Part shown: in pieces, positions 38,773 to 47,600 of the stretch
Layout: each line of letters opens with the position of its first letter
Numbering within the stretch: the first letter of the stretch is position 1
Source: Chlorops oryzae
Taxonomy: Eukaryota; Arthropoda; Insecta; Diptera; Chloropidae
Length of the DNA stretch: 64,000 nucleotides
Direction of reading: 5' to 3'
NCBI GenBank assembly: GCA_020466095.1
Contig: CM035807.1
Span: 96,006,742-96,070,741 of the forward strand
The notes under the pieces: generated by a model
Databases searched by the model: none
The model's input: the letters and a program-made list of their open reading frames with translations, nothing else
What the model was told of the DNA's origin: nothing
Made by a program: the position numbers and the translations under genes

Positions 38773-39218
38773 CAGGACTATTTGATTTAAATCCGTACGG
38801 TGGCGAGGCAATGCCAAGAAAATCATCCACAATGCCAACGACAAGACCAACGACAAAAGCGACACTGACACCGACACCCACAAAACAGCACAACAACAAC
38901 AACAACAACAACAGGAACAGCAGCAACAGCAGCAGCAGCAGAAACAACAGCTTTTGAAAAGGCCCACTTACGGTCACGTTTCGTTTAGGATCGGTACAAA
39001 TAGCGGTGATGGCGAAGTTGAGCCATCCACCATGCCCGTCGACACTGGTTCGGTTGGCAGCAACAAAATCCGATTTTTGCCAACAAAATCGCGCTCGAGA
39101 CCGCCACTTCCACCGCCGCCACCGCTAGCGGCAGCAGCAGCAGCAACAGCATCGCGAACAGCAACAAAAAGTACAACACCGTTTTTAACGCATAATACAC
39201 AGATTTCGGGTTCTACAG
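38773..39218 (+). CDS. ed/fred: Echinoid/Fred-type receptor, cytoplasmic exon with an internal frame break
   Basis: From the acceptor at 38771-38772 the upstream phase gives SGLFDLNPYGGEAMPRKSS, then a T/P-rich part and a run of Asn and Ser encoded by (CAA/CAG)n, and stops at 38955-38957. The downstream half is open in another frame, as LKRPTYGHVSFRIGTNSG, then SRPPLPPPPP, poly-Ala and TPFLTHNTQISGST. Its donor CAG|GTAAAG at 39219 fits the phase of the next exon only in that second frame. Both splice sites need phase 1, yet the exon is 446 bp long (3x148+2). One base therefore seems to be missing, most simply within the CAA/CAG tract at about 38885-38945. The acceptor is somewhat weak because A-rich sequence separates the pyrimidine tract from the AG. 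An alternative AG at 38806-38807 would keep the second frame but has no pyrimidine tract. Confidence 0.68.
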
Positions 39219-39785
39219 GTAAAGAGAAAAGACTTTTTTTTAAAAAGTTATAATTTCGTTATTGTTTTTGTTGTTGGTTCAGTTTTCCTTTTTGGGGAAA
39301 ATAAACGCGCGCCTCAAGAAGTTGCCCAGCAAACGAAACTCGCACGCTTAGTTTTTGTTGACTTTTTTTTTTTTTTTTTTGTGGATGTTTTCAAACTTTA
39401 GTGTTCTCGCTTTCCTCTATCTGTGCACCATCACTTCATTTACTGCCTTCGCACTCTCTTTTAATTCAAAATAGGAAAAATAGAAAAAGGGAAGGGAGGC
39501 GCTTTCCCTGTCCTACCTACACTTTGTTTACCACATCCCACTTATCGGCTGACTCCGCCGAAGAATTCAGTTTCGACTCTTGGAATAATTGTCGCGCTTT
39601 GCTGGCACGTCTCGAGTTAATGCAGCGCGCACTGCAATCAGTGCGGAACCACGAATTTGGAGCTGCCTGCTTCGGGAAATCAACAGCGCAGCAAGAGAGG
39701 AATGCATATTGATTCAGATTGCGCGAATTAACTTACACCCTGCGGTGAAATTTCAACAATCCATAGATTCGCACGACTCGAGAAT

Positions 39786-39874
39786 GGAGATGCAAATGAA
39801 GATGAAAATGAAGATGGAAATGAAAATGAAAATGAAAATGCAAATCAAAATGAAAATGAAAATCAAAATGAAAA
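39786..39874. repeat. GAAAAT/GAAGAT hexamer array
   Basis: About fourteen imperfect hexamers (ATGAAA, ATGAAG, ATGGAA, ATCAAA). One frame reads as an Asn/Glu run, another as Met/Lys. Confidence 0.9.
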
Positions 39875-40141
39875 TATGGTTGAGTTAGGTAAATTACTAG
39901 ATACGACTACAGGAAGACAACTTCTACAGAAACGCAAGAGATGCCAACTGACGACTGTGGAACGCGCGTGTAGTATGCAATCTCATCCCATCCAGAATAC
40001 CAAAAGCAATCCAAATCGGCAACGACGACGCGCTGCGCCAACTAGGCGAAGTAACTTTTGGTGTTGGTTATCAAAGTTTGTAAAGTGAATTAATGACAAA
40101 AGATAACGTTAGACTCTACTGTGAAAAAGTTAGTGTAATCG

Positions 40142-40264
40142 ATGCAGCCAGCAGCAGCGACTAGAAGAGAAATTTTTGAAGTTATAACTTCGCGCTCGCC
40201 TAATTGGGACTTGGGGGAATTTTTAGACAGCGCAAAACTTGAAGAAAAGAACGACAAACTGTGA
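40142..40264 (+). CDS. Speculative 40-codon small open reading frame
   Basis: Starts at ATG 40142 (MQPAAATRREIFEVITS) and ends KLEEKNDKL before TGA at 40262-40264. Composition looks protein-like (balanced, amphipathic), but length is near chance level, no splice context is clear and no homologue is recognised. It could equally be part of a decayed mobile element together with the open stretches just upstream. Confidence 0.15.
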   Translation: MQPAAATRREIFEVITSRSPNWDLGEFLDSAKLEEKNDKL

Positions 40265-40925
40265 CAAGCCAAGAAGCCATTACATGTTAATGCTTGTAAA
40301 GCCAAGTATGGCTTTTATGATTTCTTATACAATTATTCGTGAGCTGCTTAAAGTCATTAAAAAAGTTTTTTAAGAGCGCTGTAAAATGTTCGGTTAAAAG
40401 CGAATGACATTCCTCTTGACGGCTCATTATTTACTTCCTCTTCTCTTCTTATTTTTAATTATTTTCACCGTTTGCATCTCATCTGCTCGCTGCCTTTTAA
40501 AATGCGTTTTCTTTTTTTTTTTTTTTGTGGGAAGGTATAATATTCTTTACGACCGATTTATTGAGCATTGCACTTAAAATTCTCGTAATGGTCATTGTGC
40601 TTCTGTTAAAGGTGCTTTAAAACAAGTTTATTTTAGGGACTATAATGCAGTAATAATGATAGAGTTATGATCGCAGAATGTGTCATTAGGATCTCTGGAT
40701 TAGAACAGAAATGTCTTCATCCTTTCGGAAATTATTGCTGGCAAAGCAAAAGTGAAGAGCCCAGAACGTTACGAAGGGAAGAAATTCATAGCTAGAAAAA
40801 AAACTAGAAGACAAACCGAAATGCGGTAGAAATTTATGCTGTGTTAAAAAAGAGCACACCTGGAATTACATTTTTAAATTTAACTAAGGAAAATTTTACT
40901 TAAAAAAAAAACAAAAATTACATTT

Positions 40926-41054
40926 AGGCCCAATTGCTACTGTTCCGGTTTAAGTTTTGCGTTACGATATCCTCTGAAAATGTCCAAATTTTCATACAAA
41001 TTTTTTGTTTTTCGGAACGAAAAAGTCTAATCGGAACAGTAGTAAACGGGCCTT
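40926..41054. repeat. 129-bp foldback MITE
   Basis: AGGCCCAATTGCTACTGTTC at the left is complementary to CGGAACAGTAGTAAACGGGCCT at the right, with a few mismatches. The internal loop contains no coding sequence. Confidence 0.7.
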
Positions 41055-42229
41055 AGAGAATGTTTTCAAACATACAAGTCTTAATTGTAGCAAATTTTTC
41101 ATACTTATCGAGTGGCCTGCTCTAGAAATGACATAAATATGTGTAGGTGGCAACTACAGCAAAATAGTAAGGCAGAGTCGCCGGTTGTGGACATATTTGT
41201 GTTTTCGCTAATAACATTATTCCAAGTCAATATGATGCAGGGTACGCACACCAGTGGAAAGCTTAAGGATTAAGCTCACATTTCCCTGAAGTAACTATAG
41301 ATTAAGCCGATCAGAAAAATTGTATAATCGAATTTGCGAAGGAGTAGTTTTCGACCAAAAAAAAAAATGTTTGTGCACCCTTGTAAAATCGCTTTACATA
41401 AATCTAAAAAATATGAAGTTAAATTTATTAATTTTAAACAATAAAAAATGGTTTTTGTTTATTTTGAAAAAAAATATTTACCCCCAATGGCAAAATTAAT
41501 AAGAAACATTGATCTGACACTAGGAAATGCAATGCTTGCGTATACGTAATGTTACAGTCTACTCTCAGCGGCCAACAGTGCCTACCGCCTACAAAGTATA
41601 CGAGACTGTAAGCGACTTGAATATTAATAGCTACAAAGAATACAAGATTTTAGGCGAACTGCCTGCCAAAAGCTTACAAAGTATACGAATTTGTAGGCGA
41701 TCTGCTTAACAATAGCTTACTCTATGTGGTGATGGTAGGCGTTCACTCTATAAAACGGCTACGCTCGAATAAAAGTATACTATGATGGTATATGAGGTCG
41801 TATGCATTACCGCCTACGGCCTACGAAACGTGTTGCGGTTCATTGCTTCTCTAGGCAGCATTTTGGGCGCTGGGTAATATTTTTCTTAACATTACTCATT
41901 CGTCGGGTTTTAAAATAAAAATTTCTCAACAGCTCGCAATCGTGTCGACTGATTTCGAGCAAACCATTTATACACCGAGAGAAAAAGGTAGTTATATTAA
42001 CTGAAAAAGCAGGTTAAAATAACCGCGTTCACCGTTAATTGTTAACTTATGTACAGTAGCGGTCAACTCAACAGTACAAACACAGTCATTAAGGATATAA
42101 CTACCTGATGGTTGATATAACTGTCTCGCGGTTAAATCGACTGTCACCAGCGACTGGGAAAAAATAATTTATTTTTTGCTTTGACTTTTTTTTTTATCTT
42201 CTTTTATTAATATCGCCTCGCCTCGGCCG

Positions 42230-42292
42230 AGCCTTGAACCGCTGACCTCTACTTCGCTGGGCGAACGTCTTAACCATTACGCTAAACGAACG
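42230..42292 (-). other. tRNA-like block 1 within the 1-kb TIR element
   Basis: The minus strand reads TTTAGCGTAATGGTTAAGAC (A-box-like) and, 30 bases on, GCGGTTCAAGGCTCGG (B-box-like). The stems are imperfect. Probably a SINE or tRNA-derived remnant. Confidence 0.45.
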
Positions 42293-42705
42293 AATTTAAT
42301 TTGTTGGTCAAAATGCTCACTTGAGTTTATGGTTGCTCAAGTTATGGGGAACGTGCTTAAGACTGTGTTTCACTCAAAATTACCTTTGCTTTGAACAATT
42401 GCACCTATTTTTCATCAAAATAATTCAACATAGAATTTGAACTCTTTACAAGCAATTGTTATGGCTGAAAGTAAAATAATTCATCAATCTCGTTTGGCAC
42501 AAAAACATGCATTTGACAATGTCTAAGGAACAGGTTAAGGAATGTTTCACTCCCAAAACTTTTTGTTGAAAATGAACCATTAAAAAAATTCAAACAAATT
42601 AAAACCTTAAAAATTTAGGAGAAAATATTTGTCTTCCAAAACAACTACACTCTGAACAAAAAAAAACTGTAATTAAAAAAAAAATTCAGAAAAATTCCCG
42701 CCGCC

Positions 42706-42776
42706 AGCAGGGATAGAACCCCGAAGCTCACGACTGTCGAGTCACAGTTTAAAGCACTGAGCTATCGAAACCTCCG
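42706..42776 (-). other. tRNA-like block 2 within the 1-kb TIR element
   Basis: The minus strand reads CGATAGCTCAGTGC (near-consensus A box), a possible anticodon arm around GACTCGACAGTC, and CGGGGTTCTATCCCTG (near-consensus B box and T arm). It is the most tRNA-like of the three blocks, but with a poor acceptor stem. Confidence 0.5.
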
Positions 42777-43961
42777 GAGACGGTTTATCAGAATGCGAAC
42801 TTATACGTCTAAGTGAACGAAAGCGAATTTGAACATAAAAAGTAACTGTTTTTCAACTGTTCATTTGACTGCCTTTTTCAGTGCATTTAACGCGGAATAC
42901 AGTTTATTTGACCACTCTCACTTTAACTGTTCTAAGTAGTTGATTTAACTGTTGTTATTTCTCTCGGTGTACGAACATACGAGCAAACGGTAAAATTTTG
43001 ATCGGTCTGACCGTTCGTTAGTTATGAACGCACAAAGCATTTAAAACATTTATATCTGGTGGTTGATCGGCGAGAAAAATCGATTTTAAATGTGAAAATG
43101 TTTTGGCTACAATAAAATAAAAAGAGACATCTCTATAACTTAACCAGGCATAGTTTAATGTATCTTGTATGACTTTTAAATGCTACCTTTAATATATTAA
43201 AATACTATCGTTAATTGACTTTTCGATACTGCACTCCATTGCCATTATCCAAGCCGATAGTTTTTCAAATGATTGATCCCCATCCCTACTGGCAACGCTG
43301 AAAGCTCTAACAATTTGCATGCACAATTTCATAGAGCGATCGGGTATTTTACCAATCATCCATCAAAAATCATTAGGCTATCTCTATCACTCACTCAATG
43401 AGTGTAAATTGACCACTGTTGCTAGACATTTAGGGAAATATTCCCCTGAGTGTCTCAAATCAAGGCCCAAACTCTCTTCTTCTTCTTCTTCTTGCGTGTT
43501 TAACTATTCCGGTCTATCCCGGGGTCCGCAAAACGCGACCAGTTCCTCCATTTTGTTCTGTCGGTTACATCATCCGAGGTGAGTCCTACAGCCTCTAGGT
43601 CCCAAACTCCCTATAATTTAATTTTAAAATCTTCCAAAAACGAAAACTTCATCCCATAAGGTCCCATAAAATTGTCCCTGTACACTTTTCTGCCCTCAAA
43701 CTCCAAACACCAAACTCCACTACAGATCACAATGTCTTTGAATTCAGGGTAAACAGACCCCTAAACAGGCAACAGTGAAAATGACGAACCTTTGCGAGCT
43801 GCTCTCTTCAAGAAAAAAAAAAAAAGAAAAAAAACTTGAAACAGATTTTTCTGTTCTACAAATTTTTTCTGTCACAACGGGGGGGAAAAATTTAATAACA
43901 AAAAATGTAATAAAAAAATTTTCGATCGAAATTTCGAGTTTGCACGAAACTTAAAACAAAA

Positions 43962-44600
43962 ATGCATTTCTTTCGACGATTGTTTGCAAGAACCGAAAAT
44001 TATCTGCAATCCTGTCTTCGACTTACGATTGCTGCTATTTCGTTGAATTTCGTATTGATCGTGTATTTGAATTACGAGCTCCATGTCAACGATCGCGACC
44101 ATTACTTTTGGATGAATAATTTCTCGGTGGCTTTCGATGCTCCATGGTCAGCTCTGGTCGGTGTGGTTCTTTACAGTACTCTGCTCTTCGGCAATACGCT
44201 GCGGCGGCAATTTCGGACGCTGAAATTGTGGTACAAGTCGTCGGAAGATTTCAAGGCCAAATATCGACAATTCATATTTTTGCGATTACTCACTGAGATC
44301 ACACAGGCCGAGGAATTGTTCCTGCACTGCCGAAACGATGGAAAAATACCATTGAACGTGTACGCAGCATTACACGAGAAAATCATGGAGCATATTCGAG
44401 AATTTTCGGACGCATCTTCGAAGGTAATATTTCGGGAAGAGAACGAAAATGCCTATCAAGAGGAATCCATGTTCGGACTGACGAAGGAGCAAAAAATTTA
44501 CATGAGGAATTCTATATTCTATCGACCAATAACGATTGTTACTGATGAAATGCTTTTGTCCTTATTGGCTCCTGGCACTGTTGCAGCCCCAAGACTCTGA
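43962..44600 (+). CDS. Intronless membrane protein of unknown family, nested in intron (paralogue B)
   Basis: A 212-residue single-exon reading frame starting MHFFRRLFARTENYLQSC. Predicted membrane segments are at about residues 21-40 and 62-80, followed by a soluble helical domain. Shared with the minus-strand gene at 18122-18835 are YLNYELHVNDRD (35-46), W50, YRQFIFLRLL (101-110), the following I-x(3)-EE-x(2)-L pattern, and a late Y-(K/R)-x(3)-I-x-D/T segment ending L-x-S-L. It stops at TGA 44598-44600, where the partner continues into a third membrane helix. Past two in-frame stops here, the same frame encodes a short F-rich hydrophobic stretch, so the third helix may have been lost. AATAAA at 44760-44765 is a plausible polyA signal. 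No family or function recognised. Confidence 0.75.
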   Translation: MHFFRRLFARTENYLQSCLRLTIAAISLNFVLIVYLNYELHVNDRDHYFWMNNFSVAFDAPWSALVGVVLYSTLLFGNTLRRQFRTLKLWYKSSEDFKAKYRQFIFLRLLTEITQAEELFLHCRNDGKIPLNVYAALHEKIMEHIREFSDASSKVIFREENENAYQEESMFGLTKEQKIYMRNSIFYRPITIVTDEMLLSLLAPGTVAAPRL

Positions 44601-45532
44601 GGACCAACAACTTTTCGATGAGTTTTTTTTTTTAGTTTCTTTTTCTTCTACTTATCTCGCATTTTGAGGAAGTTGAAAACAAGTGAAAAGTGGTTTCCGT
44701 TAGAAAGAGATTCTATGAATTATATTTCGTATCGTAATGAAGAAAAAATTGATGAAAATAATAAAGAAAAAAACTAATTTTAAATTGAAGACATGATGTT
44801 TTGGTTCATTTGCATGAACCTTAAACTTGATTTTCTCTTTTATTGATGACAATTACAAAATATTCATTGAGTTCAAAGTTCACTTCGTGTCTCATTCTGA
44901 GCTTTCTATGCATGATTTCTATGTCTTTCTATGCATCTTTTATACAATAAGTTCAATTAGTCCTTTTTTTTGGGGTGGGGGTTGGAAAATTTCCATTCAC
45001 GTTGAATGGTGATTCTATAACTATACTCAAAAGATTGATGTGAACATTCTTCAATCCTTCGTTTTAAACGTAAAGATTTTTCTTTATTGGAACCGACAAA
45101 TAATCTCTCGACGCTCAATGGAAGCTGCTCATTGAAGTCACAGAGAACTATGAACAAAATTCATATCGCATCGTGAAACAACCGTTCGACAAAAGACTGT
45201 TAAATTCAATTTAATTTAAGGTGAAACCATTTCTGAAGCAATCTCATCCTTTTGACTCGCCTTTGAATGCAATTATAAATGTGATTATTCAATTTTCTCT
45301 TATGCATCAATGTCTTACAACAGCACCATGCACCGATAAAAAGCGCACTCTGCACTCTCGGATTAAAAGAAAATGTATCGCTTCCTTTAAATCCGCTGCA
45401 CCAAAAAGCTTAACTCCTCATTTCAGAACATTGCTTGCAAAAACAAAAAAACAAAAACTATCAACTTTCTTTCTTTTCTGTGCATATAAATGGATAAATT
45501 CATACATATTTATACGTATGTATATGTTGCAG

Positions 45533-46171
45533 GGTCCAATTTGCATTATGTTGCCGCTTCCGAGAATAATTACTCCAATGCGAACTTAATCTGCAGTACA
45601 GGCAACAGCAACAGCAACGGCAACGGCAATGGCAGCGGCACAAGCAACGACAACGATAACGCACAGGTGGACACGCTATGGCGTATTAAAATGTCCGCAG
45701 CGTCGAATGCTGCTTTACAGCGTCCCGGAACGGCTCATTCGCCCATCTATATTGATCGACCAGCGTCTGCGTTTAGTGGATACAGTGGTAGTGGCATCGG
45801 CGTACCTATTGTTGGTGACCCGCTGACACAGTACGTTGTAGATTATATTGGATATCCGGTGCCACCACCACCACATATAGCTACTGTTTTAGCACCAGGC
45901 TTACAGTCAACATACCATCGAAATAACAGCTCAAACTCCGCCGTCGCCACCGCAGGAAACGCGCCAGACAACAACACTGGCAACAGTAGTACTCTCTTTA
46001 GCAGCCAAAGACAGCAACAGCAACAGCAACAAGACTTAAGCAAAGCGCAACCAGCGCCACCGCAACGCTATGGAACATTGAAAAAATCAAAGTTGCTACA
46101 TCAGCAGCAACAACAACAAAAACAACAACAGCAGCAGCAGCAACCGCAGCAACGCATGGAGCAACAACTTG
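45533..46171 (+). CDS. ed/fred: Echinoid/Fred-type receptor, distal cytoplasmic tail exon
   Basis: A 639-bp exon, phase 1 at both ends, with acceptor TGTTGCAG at 45525-45532. It opens GSNLHYVAASENNYSNANL and continues through an S/N/G run to TLWRIKMSAASNAALQRPG. Next comes the hydrophobic and proline-rich YIDRPASAFSGYSGSG, then VVDYIGYPVPPPPHIATV. The last third is Gln-rich (two long CAG/CAA runs) around PPQRYGTLKKSKLL. Tyr-Gly-Thr-Leu-Lys and PVPPPP are plausible adaptor-binding motifs. The donor CTTG|GTAAGT is at 46172. Unspliced, the frame ends five codons later at 46186-46188. Codon use and the absence of stops across 210 codons of mixed sequence support real coding, although the poly-Gln parts alone would not. 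Confidence 0.83.
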
Positions 46172-46959
46172 GTAAGTCGCAAGAGTAATATGTTTGCGGT
46201 AGGTATGAAGTTTTTAAGGGTAAGCGAGAAAATAAGTAGCTGAACAAAAGCGATCATAGCAGCGAAACAAATGGGAAATAAAGAAAATCCACTGAAAGGC
46301 AGAACAAGGGAGAAGGAAAGAAAAAGAGAAAATAATAAAATTCCTTTTTTTCAACCCCAATTAAAAGGAAAAGCTTTATATATATTTCTTTTTTTTAATC
46401 GAAATATTGCGCTGATTTATGTAGGTACTTTTTAATTGAAAATTTTGTGCTTGCTTGATTCGTTCGCTTCCGGTTCTCGTTGCCTGGTCGTCTCGTCCTT
46501 ATTCGGGTCATACAATTTTTATCTGCATTGAATCATAAATCATTTTTCGAAAAAGTGAAGGGCATTTTCAGTTAAAAGGACAAGGCAGATTGTAAGAGGA
46601 TACGGAATGCAATCAAATTGGGGCGGATTTATTTCTGGCAAAAATGGAATTAATTCTAATCCCTCCAATTCCTGGCTCCGTCTCTACGCGGAGCTTATTC
46701 GAATAAATGGGGGAAAAACAATAATAATAGTATTAAAAAAAAAACTTTCAGATTCGTTTATCTCTATCTGATTTCTTCATTGAAAGACACAATTGTGGCA
46801 TAAGAGGTTTAAGAAAAAATTAAGAAATGAAAAAATTTTAAATTATGAAATAAAATTGTCAAAGACAGTACCAATTATCTGAATAATGAAAATCTGGGGA
46901 TCATATTTACGCATAAAATTATGCTTCTTGAAATTTTCAAACTACTCTTCAGAGCACAT

Positions 46960-47600
46960 ATGGGTTATATTAAGTTATTGTGGATGCCACTATGAAGAAT
47001 GACACACCAAGGCCTTATATTGGCCCATTGTGATACCACAAAAAACGTGAAAGCAAAGAAATTGAACCCAGAGCAATGAAAATACCAAGCTTGAGGCTGG
47101 ATGTATGCAAAGTATTTATGTTCTAATGTTTATATTGGGACATGTTTTAAGAACTCCAAGTGTAAAATTTTAATTTATTATAAAAAATTACAAAGTACTT
47201 CGCATTCGCATTTGAAATTGCATCATTACTTTTAACAATTTTCATATAAAATTTAGAAATTATGAAGCCTCCTGTTTGTGGAGCCCAATTCATTTAGTGA
47301 TGCCTAAATGGCATATAAAATTAGTATAAATCTCGTAGTTTAAATACATGAGAACAAACCTTGGATACTTTTCCAGAGACAAGTTCCTAAAACTCTTGCA
47401 AACCATTGAAAAAATGCTCATGAAAACGCTATCACAAAAAACTCAGAAAAACGGGACTTTTGGGAAAAATCCGCGCACCACACCCTCTAAGTCTTTTACA
47501 AAAAATCTGAAAAAAATCGCAAAAATTCTTTAACCCATAAGCTTTCAAAAAAAGAACGTGAACGTCTTTTGGGACACCCTTTTCTATACAGAAAAATCGT
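46960..47600. repeat. Diverged dispersed repeat, copy 1
   Basis: It shares several blocks with 57070-57560: GCCCATTGTGATACCACA, GAAGCCTCCT, TACATGAGAACAAACCTTGG, and a C-terminal block CAAAAATTCTTTAACCC. The block order is partly changed, so this is probably an old repeat family; class unknown. Confidence 0.4.

Larger units (their letters stand above)
41971..42971. mobile_element. 1-kb TIR element (ACACCGAGAGAAA ends) carrying tRNA-like sequences
   Basis: TACACCGAGAGAAA at 41971 is inverted as TTTCTCTCGGTGTA ending at 42971, and the arms continue imperfectly (GGTAGTTATATTAACTG against GATTTAACTGTTGTTATT). The subterminal regions are rich in GTTAA/AACTG words. No coding sequence. Two tRNA-like blocks on the minus strand sit inside. 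Confidence 0.7.
39219..45532 (+). other. 6.3-kb phase-1 intron with nested gene
   Basis: Carries the MITE at 40926, the 1-kb TIR element, and the plus-strand nested gene at 43962-44600. Region 39480-40264 has unusually long open stretches (see findings). Near 43478 a CTTCTTCTT run followed by GGTCCGCAAAACGCGACCAG looks like an old dispersed repeat. Confidence 0.65.

Noticed and set aside
38680..38977. Minus-strand poly-Cys and poly-Leu frames
   Set aside because: Antisense shadows of the CAA/CAG tract in the cytoplasmic exon.
42706..42776. A functional tRNA gene on the minus strand
   Set aside because: A and B boxes are good but the acceptor and D stems do not pair well and it lies within a TIR element, so it is listed only as tRNA-like.
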